Below, piece by piece: positions 29,901 through 44,900 of a stretch of DNA of 64,000 bases. This stretch comes from Luscinia megarhynchos (taxonomy: Eukaryota; Chordata; Aves; Passeriformes; Turdidae). Within the stretch, counting starts at the first letter, position 1. Every line of letters begins with the position of its first letter. The position numbers were made by a program, and so were the translations under genes. The stretch covers positions 23,652,330 to 23,716,329 of the forward strand of contig CM067566.1 of assembly GCA_034336665.1 (NCBI GenBank), in the 5' to 3' direction. The notes below the pieces were generated by a model. The model did not search any database. It had not been told where the DNA came from and saw only the letters and a program-made list of their open reading frames with translations.

Positions 29901-32900
29901 AGTGGAAATATTGGTATTATGTGTATTGCCTCAAACCTGAAGGTACTAAGGAAAATCAACTGTATTATGTGCATATGAAGAGTTCTTTAAGATTAAAAAT
30001 AATAACATCCTATAAAATGGATCTATATGACTGAAGTAAGGCTTTATTTTGGACAAGTATCTACACTACAGCAGTAAGTGCTGATTGGCCACATGCAAAG
30101 AATATTACATGTTAAAAACAGCTTTCATGTATAACTATTTAAAGATACAGATTTATCATTGCTGAAATTAGTCTTTTTTTTACCATCCTTCATAATAATA
30201 GGAAACAGTAAAAATAAACCTTTGTTAAAAGGTTATAGTAATTTAGTTCACCTTTCTTGTAAATAAGGAAAAACAGAGAAGGGAAACTAAGAATACTTAA
30301 ATTCTCTTAATATTATTTCCTCTTACTGTCAAAAGCCAATGTATTCTTTTTAATTAATTTTATATGCTATGACAAAGTACAATTTCCTATTTTTTTGCCT
30401 CCTGTCTGACGTAACTTTTCATTGCTCTTAGTGTTTTAACAGAGGCAGAATCCACCACTCCCTACCCTCCCCCATCACTGACTAAAAAAATAAGTTCACA
30501 TTCAAATTCTGGAGTGACATATAATATTATTATTTTTTACAAGACAACTTTCCATTCTGAAAGAAATTTTACTCCATCAACTGCTATTATTTTTAAACCT
30601 GTAACAAAGACATCAAATAAATACAAATGTAATACCAATATTAATGGCAGTCTCTTGTTTGTCCCCAGTAAGTATCCAAATTTTTATGTCTGCTTTCATA
30701 AGTGTCTCTATGGTTTCAGGCACTTTGTCTTGCAGTTTATCTTCAATTGCTGTTGCTCCAAGCAGCTGAAGATTCTGTGAACATAGAATATTTCATACAT
30801 ATAGGATTTTTTGGTTTAAATTCAATTTCAATGTTCCATTTATCTTACTTAACTCTTTGTATTTACAAGATTAATGCTCTCTAAACTCATTAATCAGATT
30901 TGATATCAACAAATAAAGTACTTCCACGTTATTCTATGAGCTTTAACTTAGATATCTGTGTGGCTTGACAAAACTTCACAGTGTGACCACTCAAACTTCA
31001 ATCAGTTATTCACTCAGTAGCTCAGTAGTCCAGCAACAGCTACCTTTCCCTGAGGAGTACCTCTCTGATTTGAGGCTTCAGGAGTGCTAACACTACACCT
31101 CCTCTCTTTTAATGATTTCTCTTCACTTTGTAAAAAAAATCCGAAACACCCGTCAATTCATCTTAGTACTTCTGTTTGATTTTAGCTTCCTGTGGAGCAA
31201 ATCTACACAGTTTTTGTGAATACAGCCATTTTTGTATTTCTCATTTTTATACCTTAAAAACTAGCTAATGTTAAAGACACCATAATACACATCTAATAAT
31301 GTGCAATCCTGGTAGCAGCATGGCCCGCATACTATAGCCTGAGGAAGTACTTGTGCAGCTTATATGCAAATTTGTAAAGGTAGCAGAGTTGTCATCACAT
31401 TAAAAAGTAACATAGTTTCAAGACTGTTTTGTCATATCCAGATAAACTGCTCAGCAATGTTCATTAGTGACTGAAGCTATATACCCTCACCCTTCTTTTT
31501 CTTTCATTAAACACCACAGATTCGTGAGGGTATGAATTTAAAGCAGTTTTATTAATCTAATATCTCTTACTCTTTCCACTCTTCCAGGAGAAAATACCCA
31601 AAAATAACCGACCCAAAATTTAAGTATCAAAACTTCAAACACTATTATCTCATGTATTCCATTTTCTCATAAATTTAATAGTCATGGGACCTTTTTTTGT
31701 TGAGGCAGTGAAGTCTTAACCTCATGCTTAGGCTACTCCAGAAGCAGCGTTGCCAGAAGCTTCAGGCTCTACCCTTGTGATGCTGCATCTGGGTACAAGC
31801 AAGTCCAACAGAGGGACACCAAAACAGCTTAGGGCCCAGAGCACGTTATATTAAGAGCACCTGAAGAAGTAGGATGAGTTTAACATGGGAAAAACATAAG
31901 ACTAAGGTAGAGATTCCTTCTGCTAACTGAAGCTTGCAGAGCAGCCATCCCTCTCCAAAATGCATGCTGCACAGTTAAAGAACAAGAGGCATCAGTCACA
32001 TTCTGCAGCAATAAAAATTTAATTGAGAAGAAGGAGAAAAGACTGAGTTTAGCATAAAAAAATTACCTGCTGCAGCTCGGAAAGCTCCCTCCTTGTGGAT
32101 ACTCATAACTTCATCAAAGTGTTGGGCAAGCAAAACTAGCCCTGCTCTGAGCAGAGACTTGTGTCTACACGACCTCCTGAAGTCCCTTCCAATCTTGACT
32201 ACTCCTTTGTTCCAAGATCATTATATAATGAAGGAGATGTTGTTTATCTGTTATTACACATTGTTTATCTGTTTTTTACACACTAGAAGAACTTTGGAAA
32301 AAAGCTTTCCAGTGGTACAAGCTATAATTTACACTTTCCAGCAAGTAGATACTTGCAACAAAACTTTGTCAGATTTACTGTTCCTTCATTTTTTTATTTA
32401 TTGATTATTTAAACTGCAAGGACTACACAACACAACTGTCAGTATATTGCTAGGTTTTTTTTTCCTATCTAAGCATTATTTCTCAGTAATGATTCATTTT
32501 TCATGTGAAATACCAACAGAAAATAAGTACAATAATTAAGAACCCATTCTTCTGCTCATCCCTCTGCCCATCCCATCCTTTCCCCAACCAACCCAAATCC
32601 CAGAAAGTTACATCAAGCTGCACATACTTTTTCAATTAGTTCATAGCTCTCCTCAAGTTTGAGTACTCTGTTTTGTATAGCTGTAGAAGCACGGTGATAG
32701 ACATCTAACCATTCTTGATAATCACTTTCTGAAATCTCAGCCACAGCAAAACACAGAGTTCTTAAGCCTAGAGAGAAAGCAGATAATGATTCAGTATTTG
32801 TTAGTCCCTTCCCTGACATGCCTGTAAAGAGTACCTTTTGAAAGGTGAAATAATTCTGTATTCTATGTATGCCTATGCCTGATTTTCAAATTGCTGCTGC

Positions 32901-35900
32901 ACATCTTGAAGAACTTTTAAAATATACATAAAGTAAAAATGAACTATAAATAGAAATTTATTCAACAGAGCAATAGTTTCAAAGAAGCTGAATGTAATTC
33001 AGGTGATCTATTTCACTGGAAGAAAATAATAAATTTTTATGTAAGATTTGACTTAGTTTAAACTGTAAAAAAGATATGAAGAAATCCAAACACTTGCTGA
33101 ATAAGTATGTACATTGAAACATTAAACCTGTAAAACTGAATTGTATTTCTGAGAAAAGTATTTATAAACTTAAATGTTGCTGTGCTGGATAGAAGTTAAA
33201 ATATATCAGCATTACAACTGGCCTCTTCACCCCTCCTCAATATCCTTAGGAAATTCTAGTTTGCCAGAAGCCAACTCTGAATCCCTGCATTTAGCTTTGC
33301 CGTCTCACAGGTTGTTTCAGCTTTCCAAATTCTTAAAATAAAATCACTGTGCACCATTTGGCAATTTTACTTACCAACCTTTGAGCTGGTTGATATTATT
33401 AACAGAATTTTTCCTTCAGCAGAAATCTGAATTAAGCATTACAGCAAGAATTTGAGACTACATATTTTAAGAAATATCTATTTTTTGACAACACACATTT
33501 TACACTCAATTTAAGTAGCTAGGTGTGAATTTTCTAACAGCTCATTTTCACATATTACCAGATTTCTAGAGAATGAAGTTGCCAGAACTCTTTATATACC
33601 AGCCACAGTTTGCAGGCCAGTAGATTTAGAAGGGAGGCAGGTAGGATTAATGTAGTTACCCTTTGGTCACTTGCCCACTCTGCTCTAGGAGACAAACAGC
33701 ACCACAACCAGGGATGTTTAAACGTAAACCTAATTTGTTCACAGGTTTATAGAGCATACAGCTCAGCACCAGTGGCAATTTTGAAACTGTAAGAGGTTGG
33801 GCATGAAATAATAATTGTGTCTTAGATGTAAGAGTAGTTTAGTAACTCCAGGATAAAAACCATGTGTAATGTATTAGTCTGACAACTAAACAGCATTAGG
33901 AACACGTGTCTCACCATCTAGACTCAGAAGAATAAACTCAAGGCTATCAACTCAACTGATTTCTTTTCTCTACATAATAAGGATATGCTAACAAGGTCCA
34001 AAGCAATGAATATAGGTGAAGGGGAGGAAAGGAAGCTATGTCTGACTAACAGTGATACTATTTCCACAATGCTTTCAACATATTTTCTGCAGATGATAAA
34101 AGGAAGAGAAGAAATCCAAATGTATGGAATGTCAGCAAATAGTTTTTTCAAGGTATTTGCTTTCTCTTTTTCAATCACTGCCTAAGCATTAAAAAAAATA
34201 AATTAATATCCTTCTTTTCTTTTTGATTTAAAAGGATCTTCCAAATAAAATGTGGAAAATAAAATATCATTAAACCTGAGTCTTAACAGACTGGAACAAC
34301 ACAGGAAAATTACACAGGACTTTTCTATTTATCCAAGCAGGAATTAACACTCCAACTTAATGAACGCTTACATATAAGTGCCAGACATGCTAACCACTTC
34401 ATTTTTGAACAACACACCAAGAGAAGGCAGCAAATGCCAAGGACATACTGTCCTGCCACATGAAAGGAGTACTCATGAGGAACTTTGCAACACAGTTGGC
34501 TGCAATTTAAATCTGAAGTAAAAATAAATACCAATTTTTTAATCGATTCCAGAGAGATGAAATTTTTTTTGTTAAAAACTGAATTTTATGCCTTTTAAAA
34601 GATTAGAAATTCACTCTTCTGAACAGTAGATCTTTTAACCTGTTGAAAAGAAGGATACAAAAAATAGCTGAACAAACTTTTTAATCCTTTCATATGTATA
34701 GTGGTTCTAAAGACAGGTGGAATTTTTCACTTTTTATGTTGATTTATTTAGTTTAACCTGATTGTTAAGGAGTTGTACTACTGAGTAATGAGAATGGTAA
34801 TTAAGTACTGGATTGAAATTTTCACATCAATTCGCACAGAACAGCAGACAGTGATCTAATTTTATCTTTTCTGTAACCAAACCTATACCTTATAACCCAA
34901 ACTAACCTCACACCTAAGTAATGTTTTCTTGACTAATTCTGGTTAAGCCTTTCTAGAACCCCAGTGTGCATCTGAGGCTTTGTGCTGTACCATCAGTCAA
35001 ATCTGTTGGGGCATACTTCTGTTTTCAACTTCACTGCGTAACTTATCCTAACTTTATTACTTTAAGATTCTTTTGAGACTAACCAAATGTTTCCTGCAGA
35101 GTTCTTGATTTGAAAAACTAACAAAAGAAACAGATCTCTGAGTTTATTCTGCTGTCACAGATAGAACCAAGAGACCGAAGCTGCTTAATACACTGGTCAA
35201 AACTCTAAATTCCATGATAAACCAAAACACAAAAACTAGAGAAGTCATATGCATGACAGAAAAATTACCTTTCATGATAACAAGAATATCTAGCCAGAGA
35301 TCAGTTAACAAAATGTAAGCGTTGTTTTCTAGTTTGCTTTTGAGTGTAAGTTTATTTCTTAAGACACATTAAAGATAATTTTAATGCTCTAGTAGCAGTG
35401 TATTTGAAAAATAAAGAGGTAAAAACTCTGCAGTTCAGATTCCCACAACTCTTATAATTCTGCTTCTAACTCCTGTCTACCGTCTCTGATAAATTGTAAC
35501 ACTATGATACTGCACAGTACAGCAATTATCATTTCCTGAGATGCTAAGGGATTATGGCATTGAATATCTAGGAACTGTGCAGAAACCTTTCTACAGCCTG
35601 CTTTTCTCATCACATCTGTACTGTGAAATCCACTATAATTAAATAACTAACTGGCTGCTTGTATCAATCACCCTAATTTCACAGTCTTTTAAATTTTACT
35701 TACTATTCCTACTTCACAAACCCCCACAGAGAGGCTCCTCACCTTGAGCAACTGTTTTGTAAAAGTGATTATTAAAACTGCAGACACCAAAACAAACCAT
35801 ATGGATGCTGGCAACTCCCCTTATTGGAACTGGTGCCAGAAACAATACATCTAAAAGCTACCTTAAGAGCACTACACTAATAATTCCCAACCATCTTCAC

Positions 35901-38900
35901 TTTGGCTACTTCTTCCTGTGTGCCATCCCTACAGCATTCACTGGGTATGGGACATGAAAGCGACCATGGGAAATGAGATCTTCATAGAAACAATGTGCTA
36001 TGTGTTTGCTCTCTGGAAAAATGTTTTGGTTAAAAGATTCTACTGTGTACTCTGTGGGTGTGTGGGTTGTTTTTTAGGATTTTTTTAAGCATGAAGTTAT
36101 TACTGAATTTCTTAGTAAAAGTAAGACTTTTCTTAAGCAGACATTGCTAAAACATAATTTTCAAACTTAATATGAGTAAAACATTACAACAAGACAAAAT
36201 TTAAAACCTGGAAATTTGAGCAGTAACTGAATTTCATATTTATTTTTATATGGAAAAATATCACCAACCTTCTGTAGCAAACTGCTCTAGATGTTTTAAG
36301 GTGATTTCTTTGTATTTTGAATTTTCAGCAAGACGGTCATAAATTACAGTATCCTACAAAACAAATAAATACAGTTCAAACACTTTAAAAGAAAAAATGA
36401 TTAATTTTTTTTTTTTTTGGTAGACAATACAAATCACGTAGGAAAATGCCAGAAAAACATAATTGCATTATTTAAGCATCAAAACTTAATAGACGTAATC
36501 TTATTTCAGAAGTTTAAAAAGCATTCTAATCCTCAGATTTTCTAAATTTACAACTTCTGATATAATGCAGTTTTTTTCTTCTACATTTTTGATGTTATTT
36601 CCCCTTATTTTGGAAAGTGCCAAAATGTTGTCTTCCACTTTTGATATTACGCCCACAAAGTAAAATTAGTGCTTCATAACTGCCATTCTCAGATTTTTTG
36701 TAGCCAGCTTAATACACAGAATATTAACAGCAGTTTTTCTTTCCTTCATTTGAGATGATAAAAAATGGACATTTATATTCAACAAACTTCCTTTTCTCAA
36801 ACCATTTTGGAACTGGATTTCATCTCCTTCCCCCTCAACCTTGACTTAATATACAGACCCAGAACTACTGAGCAACTCTGCCCTTCCCATATGCATTGTA
36901 ATAAGGACACCTTCCCACAGGTCCTGCTTTTGGGAAAATTCACTTCTGTGTAATATCAAGGGTTGGTTGAAATTCCCATCTAGTCAGTTATGCCAGTATA
37001 CTATCTCTATCTAGTGATCCATGCCCAGCTACTCCAGCAAGTTATTAATACATGCTCATCCATTTTCTTGGAGCATAGAAGGAGGCAATTAATGGGAAGC
37101 ATAAAGGCCTTAGTCCAGCACAAAGAGCGGGATGAACGGGTCTGTCATACCTTCAGAGACAGTTAGTAAATAAAGACATTAACTAGCTCACCACATAAAA
37201 CAGCTATATAACAAAACAATGTAAATTGGAAGAGGTGCATCAACATCCCTTCCCCCACACTTTCAATGTTCTGACTGCAGTTATTACAATCTTTTGCTTT
37301 CATGTTTATATTCTTCGCATGTAGCATGTATTCTTTGTTACAGTGAAAACAATAACACTCACAGCTCCTTTGCAGTAGAGTCTTAACTTCCCTGATGGTG
37401 TACGAACTATCACTGACATTCTCTTCCTAGTGCTGAAAGAGAAAGAAATTCTCTATATAAGGTGGCTCATAAATGCAAGCATTTACCAACATTTTACCTA
37501 ATAATATCAATATATATCTTATATTACACATAGGATAAAAAGTCGGTGCTATCTATTCTGAATTATGCTCTCAGCTGTCTGGGAAAATGAATGCTGTTTC
37601 TCTATGCATTCTTCTGTGGACCTTTTTCCAATCAAAATGATATTAAAATTTTTCACCTTCATCTAAGTACTGTCTACTGATGACAAAAAAGCACCTTAAA
37701 GCACAGACCACCTCCATAAATATCATAAAGAGCTAGTGTATCATGGACTGTTTCAGTTTCTTCTTCCTTCCCAGCCAGCCAGAGCTGCTCACACATTGTA
37801 CTGTCCTGCAACCTTATTACTGTTACCCTTAAGAGTTTCTTTCATCATACAAAGTTTTCAGTATGCTAAGAACTGGAAAGCGGCTGGACTAATTTTAACT
37901 TCTCTCTGGCTCTCAGCTGTAAATAAAATCCAAGTTATTTTTTCTTTTTGTCCCCATAACTGAGGTAGAAATTGGAAGAAAGCATGGAGAAGACTGTCAC
38001 GGTCTGCTTTCTGTCTTCTTCCCTTCGAGGTTTGCCAACAAGCATTCTTTAGGTGCAAGATCATGTCCTGTCAAGATGTGTATTTATATCATAAGTCTTT
38101 CAAATTTCAACTTTATAAATAAATCTACAGGAATTATTCACGGAACAAAACATTTCTCACACAACAGTTCACAGTAAAAGAGAGATGGAAATAAATGGTT
38201 TTTTAACAATTCTGGTCCCTATTGGAACTGGATCCCATTTATATATCATCAAAGAGCATTATTGTATGAATGGCTCCTGAAGTTCAGACTGCCATGGAAA
38301 ACATCCTGTAAATGGAACGTGGACATAGGTGAAGGAAAGAAATTTATAATTATAGGTGAAGTAACGGGCTGAAGAGTATCATCAGATGAACACTTTCTAA
38401 TCCCACCTGGCTGTGCACTTTGCTTCAAGTAAAAATTTTTGAACAGCTATATTAACTTATATACTTACTGTGAATATTGCATAAAAGTGCATACAGAACC
38501 ATTAACTACTGCAACTTCTTTTCCATGTCACCTTTTAACCTCAGATAAGTAGAATTCCAAAAAGCTTTACAGAGTATACAGCTGGGAATCTACTTAGACA
38601 ACACTGGAGAAATTAGGATCATCTAAACTACGGTTAAACTGCCCAAAATAAAAGCAAGTCTCAGATCCACACTGATTTGGGCCAAGACTATCTAGCCTAC
38701 TGCTACTTCATTACACTTGACTGAATTTTGAATTCAGAAATAGTGGAGGAATTACAGTAGGTTAGGGGGTGTACAAACAAAAATTTGATATATTTGCTCT
38801 TTACAGGTAAAAACTCAGCAGTTTTGTACTTGCAATACCAGAAGATTGCAACCTTGAAGTCTTGCATGGAGCTGCATATTATTCTACTGAAGATGTACCA

Positions 38901-41900
38901 AAGAATAACTGGTAGCATTCTGGAACTTTAGTTATATACAAACAAGATATTGAATCTTGACTGATATACACTTTCTTAGTAAAACTGCAATAAAGCTAAT
39001 GACCAAGAGTTACTGCCAAGGACTTCTAACTTTTTATGAACCTTTTTATGGCAGTGACAGTTTTATGACCTTTTCCTGGTGAACTACAGTAAGCCACTAA
39101 ATTGTACTGCTACAAATAACTGTCAGTGTGAGACCACTGTTTTGTTCTGCTTGCTCTCCATAGAACCAATGTGAGCAGCCATAAAGATGACCTGGTCACA
39201 CAGGAAAAATACTGAACAGAAGATGTTTGCTGAAATAGTGACAGAGAAAATGCCTGCAAGCCTAGAAATTGGAGACATTCTGAGATACCATCAATATTCA
39301 CAAAACAAAAACACTCTAACTAGAAATTTTTGTCTGGAAATGGGAGAAAATATCATAAGAAATTAGCAATTGACAAAAATCTGGAAAAATAAAAATTGGT
39401 CTGGGAGAAAAGAACACACCATCATTGACTGGCTGTCCCAAGTGAAATACAGAAATTAGCAGAATCTACTGACTGCTGAATGTGGTGGTGTCCTGCATTC
39501 CCTTATGTCTGAGCCCCACACAAATGACTTACTTGTACCCAACACAGAGCCTCTCTAAGAGCCAGTCCCAAGCAAATCATCCCTAGGGTTTGTTTGTATC
39601 TATTCCTTTGCTAACAGTAATTTTTAATAATCTGTAATTAAAAAAAAAGAAAAAGTAGGATGAAAAGCTCCCATGTCCTTGTGTGCTATGGAATCCTACA
39701 AACCCACTGTTGTAATTGCTATGTACCTGCGGGCTGGGTAACCTCTTGGGCTGTTATGAAGAGGTAATTCCCATAGTGAGATTATAAATAAACAGAAGTA
39801 TCTTAAAGGGACAGAAATACTTCCCTCAGCCACAAGTTTTGCCACTTCCAGAAGCAGCTCTTGATAGGTCCAGTTACTTCTACAACCTAACTTAAGATTA
39901 AACAACCACAGAAAACAACACCACTACAGAGGTTTTGGTACCTCCTCTGTCAGTCACTCATTGTTTTTTTTTACTTTTAGAATTATCAGGTTTTCAGTCA
40001 CAAAATCAGTGTATTCTGAAGGACTCTGAACGATGGAGAGGAGGTAAGGCCTCAAAAGCTCTAAGATACCTTCTGTTTGCCCAGCACAACAGCCAAAACA
40101 ATGTGGATTACTCATGAAACCACTCACACAGGAGAGACTAATCAAGGTATGAATTACAGGCAAATACATTGGCATTGTAAACCAAAAATATAAGAATTCA
40201 GACAAGAAGCTTTAAATAACTATCACAGATTATTTCTGCTAGACTATGGAGGTATGCCCCAGGGATATAGATGAAAATAGGTCATTAAATCAATAGATAG
40301 TATATTCTCCAGATATTGAGATATTATTACTCCATATGTACTCAATACTTGCCAGTGAAATTAATTCTGGTGCTAAAAAAGCAATTCTTTCCACTAGGAA
40401 AACAAGCAGACACAAATCAAAACCCCATTCAGTAGCATTGCTAGACATGCTGGTGCAAGGACTGATGTGCAATTTGTGCATCCATAGTGGACACTGCTTA
40501 TCCTTAATGACAAAAGGAACCACACACTCAAAATCTTACTCAGTTTTGCAACTGGCCCAGGTGAAAAGACAGTGCATGTAGTTGGCACAGGGATGAAACC
40601 AAATATAAGACTTTCTAAGCTTCTGCATCTCTGACACAGTGCCTTGCTTTTTCCCTGCCCTGCAGACACATACCCTAGGAATTGATCTGGGCTGCCAAGA
40701 GACAGCAGTAGTTTGTCCATTACAGCACCAGGTAACAGAACACAAGTACAGGGACAACATTGCACTATTCCTTCCCTACCAGTACAGGGAAGCCTGAACA
40801 GCAGAGAATCTGAACAACCCTTAACTTCTTACAACTAAAGGTACCACAGCACTTGTGGCATCTGACTACCTACTCGAGGCTACGTAAACCCAGCACAAGT
40901 TATTAAGACACTGTTTGCTAATTTTAAGAATTATTAATATAGTACTTTCAGTATGCTTTCAGTATGCTCACCTGACAGTTACTTCCTTGCTATGAACAAA
41001 CTATAATTACTATATTGTGAAAGTTTACTTCTCTTTTCACAGGCACAAGTGTAATCACTGAAAAAAAAAGAATACCAGAAGTGACAAGTCTACCAAGTAT
41101 TCCTGCAAGTTTTACTTCTGTAACATGCTTCTATGGAGGACTGTCCTATCAAATATTGACACTGATGTACTCTGCTTGCAGAAGAGTCTTCATCTAGCCT
41201 GTACTGGAAAATGGCAAGGAATTAATTTGCATTTTTTCTGGGCAAAACTTGGAACACCTGCAAACTCTTAACTCAATAGTTTATTCAAAATTTCAGTTTA
41301 TTCAGATTACTTCTCTGAAGGTACATGCTCCCACCCATACAAATAGTGTTGTTATGGAGCCAAAATTTTCTCTTGCTGTGGTACACGGGTGACATCTAGT
41401 GCTTCCAACAAGTCAATTACAAGCACAACTAAATATTGCAGAATAAGAACAAAAACACCTATAAAAACTGAATACTTAATAAAATTCTGGGATCAGTATC
41501 CACCAAAAAACTCACACCACCAAAGGTTGAGAGTTAGAAGTGATTCTCCCACCTCCATAAAGTGTAATTATTTAAATTACAATTTTAGACTCATACAGAA
41601 GTTTAAAAAAATTCTATGAAATCAAGACAAAGATCAAAACTAGAAACAAAGTAGCAGTCTTTCACTGCTACTCCAGAAACACAGTATGAACTTTCACAGA
41701 AGTCAAATTACCAGCAATGCACTTTGCTCTACATACTTGTTAACTTACAAGAAAATAAAATGGAAGCAGAGCCTGCAAAAAAAGGAAACCATGATGCAAA
41801 TCTAGAAAATTTACGTGTTGTCCTCTACAATATATAAAACAAACATTAATTGCAAACAGACATTAAAAGATATTCAAAATTACAAAAATTACTTTCTGTT

Positions 41901-44900
41901 GCATCTTTCATGGTTTCCTATCAGTATTGCTATTACTGTAACTACAGCCAACTACTCTGACTTCACACAACATACATCTTCAGTCTGTTTCTCAAGCATT
42001 GGTCTGTTTTACTTTTTCTGTTTTGTTCCGTTTTGTTTTTAGTTGAGCTCAAGGGAAATGTAAGACAGGAAGGAAAACAACAAGCACTTTTCATAGGCAC
42101 AATTATGAGTAATCATTTTAAGAAAAAAAGGAACTTCCTCTACATGCAAATCTCTTCCTTATCCTGTGCCAAAGTAAGCAATAGATCTACACAAACATCT
42201 CCACAGACAGCATACACAGACACAATACATAAAGCTCTACATAAGAATTGAAACTGCATCCATATTTTTATGGATATATTTATAACTCTAAGAACTTTAA
42301 CACAAAATTTTTACTGAAAGCAAAAGATGTGATAAACTCATATCCCCAGTAAACCAACTGGTCAATACTGTAGTGATGCTGCTCAGAAGATAATGAGTCT
42401 CAGTCTAGAGTATTCAAACAAGTCATAATTATATAAGTGTAGTCAAGGTCAAATGCAAAATTTATTTTATCAGTCATGATAAATACACTGACTTTTTAAT
42501 AAGTCATATAGGGCCAGGGCTTTCAGAAATATATTTAGAAGTTTGAGTACTTTCCTATATTATTTTTCACAGATTTTTAAAAAGTTTTGAGGTCAAAGGT
42601 ATTTTTAATTTTTGAGCAAAGGCAAAAGTGAAAAATATTAATCACAATGTAGACAATGAGAAAAACAAAGCCTCTGAAAATGTTTTACAATAAACCAGGA
42701 GGTGTAATCTTAATCATGTTCTCTGTCACAAATACAAACTACACAACCTGCATACTTTACCTGTAAAAATATTAAAAAATGCAAGCATTTTTATCCGTGA
42801 GAGACATGTCTAAGTATTTTCACAAAAAGACATAAAACACAAATTTACCTTGTAAATTCAAGGACATTTAGCAGTTCATATCGCTCTTCTTGTCCCAACT
42901 GAAGAATGAAAAAAACAAAAACAAAAGGGTAAGAATTAAAAAAAAAATCTCAAGCAAAAACCAACCAGCAACATCACAATACAAAAGTATCATAATGCAG
43001 TTATTTAGATTATTTTAACTAAAGCACAAGCAAATACAGTAAATTATAATGTGACTCCAGAGTACTTACAGACTCAATGATTACTGAGTCAGGCGTCCTT
43101 CCAGTGAACACAAAACGAAGATTCCTGGCTGCTCGGACCAGTGCTCCTTCATCTGCAGCAAGTTAAATAGTTATTTTACAAATGTACCAAAAAACTGTTA
43201 ATCATGATTTAATCAACACAGTCCAGACTTTTCTACCTTTCACTTCCTTTTTCCTTTTAAAACTAAAACTGGTGCTGGAACAAACTCTTTGTTTCTCCTG
43301 TGAAAACTGATGAAATGAGTTTGAAGTTCAGAGGAAATAAACCCTAAAAGAAACACATGCCTTAGCTCAGTAATTAGAGCATCCTCTTCAAAACACCTAG
43401 GTAAGCACCTTCCTCAGTAGTTCATTGGGAAATGTATAATGCATTTTGTTTAATTTCTGGTTTGGATGAGAAGAGTTACTACTCTTCTCATTCGTGTCAT
43501 TTGTGTAAATAACACATAACTTCAACGTCTACCTTCAGGAAACCAGCAATGACATCTCCAAAAGTCATCACTTCTCTCCAGGTGGCTCAGGAGGTCAGAA
43601 TGGAGTTTGCCTGCACTGCCCAGTAAAACATTGCCATGACCTAATTAGCTTTATTTAGGGCACTACCTCTGCCCTTGTTTTTCAGCTGTTGAATGACAGG
43701 ATTCAGAGAGGCAGCCACCTAGAAGCTAGTGAATAACCTACCAATATAGGAGCCAAGGAATAATCTCTGCACTTTAGGTACTTCTTCCCATCATAAATTG
43801 TAACACATTAGCTCAGCAGAGCTGAGCATATTTTAATCATTCTGCCTTGCTTCATCATTTCCTGAATTCAAAAATCGTCTATGAACCACAAAAGGCTTGA
43901 AACAGAATTTTTGCACTATAATCCTTTCTCAATCCTTAACAGAATTTATCACAACTTGTCTCCCATTAAAAACATTTCTGTTTTGATTACACAGTCTCTG
44001 TTTTAAATTAGCATCATGGTTACCAAGTACAGAATAGGCTTATAGAATAAGCAAGGATATCAATTTGTCTCCTGATTTGATTTTTATTTACTTCTGAGCA
44101 CTTCCTTTAAAATTCCACAGCAATCTGACAACTCCTTAGTAGTGCTGTATGGTTACTGATTCTTTGCCCTTACATAATCCATGGGACATTAAACTGTATT
44201 TCTAATGAAACTTTAAAAAGTTGAAATCCTTTTTTACAAAACTGATTTTAGCTAATACCAACTATCTTTTCAGGAATAAGTTTGTTTTTTTTTTCAATTT
44301 TGGAAGATTCTTCAAAAACAATAAACTGAATAAAATTTGCTTCTTGAGTTGATAGAATATGCTCACTCAGTTACTTGAGTCTCACCTGGAGATGCTGCTT
44401 GATATATAATTTTATCACCTTCTCTTTCTGGAACTGCTGTATGACACACTGCCATCATTGTCAAGAACTCACATATTATAGGTGCAGTTGGCTAAGAAAA
44501 AAAAAAGAGGTCAGAGTGTGATTAATCATTTAAGCAATAAATAAACAAAATGTAATAATAGATGTAGACAAATAATAGCCCAAAAATTTAATGAAAGGTA
44601 CCTCTCTTCTTTAAAAACTATCTGGACACTAATTTCAGCATGCAGGATAACTTCTTTCTGCTGTGCTTACATACCAGTTATATAAATAGAAATTAGTGGC
44701 ATTTGCTATCATAACTATCAAAATTAGATAACCAGAAACACAGAACAGTCTAAACAACAATTTTTAGAGAAGGAAAGTATGAATGATGTATTGAAAGGAT
44801 TTTACTTTATTCACAGAAGTCTCTTTGGATGTTGTCTTTTTTACTAAAAAATAGTTTCTCTTACTTCTCTCTAGTACTGGAGTTGACAACATTTTTTGAG

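Noticed and set aside
31018..31076. Third tRNA box A match (TAGCTCAGTAGT)
   Set aside because: No D-arm pairing and no acceptable box B downstream; treated as chance.
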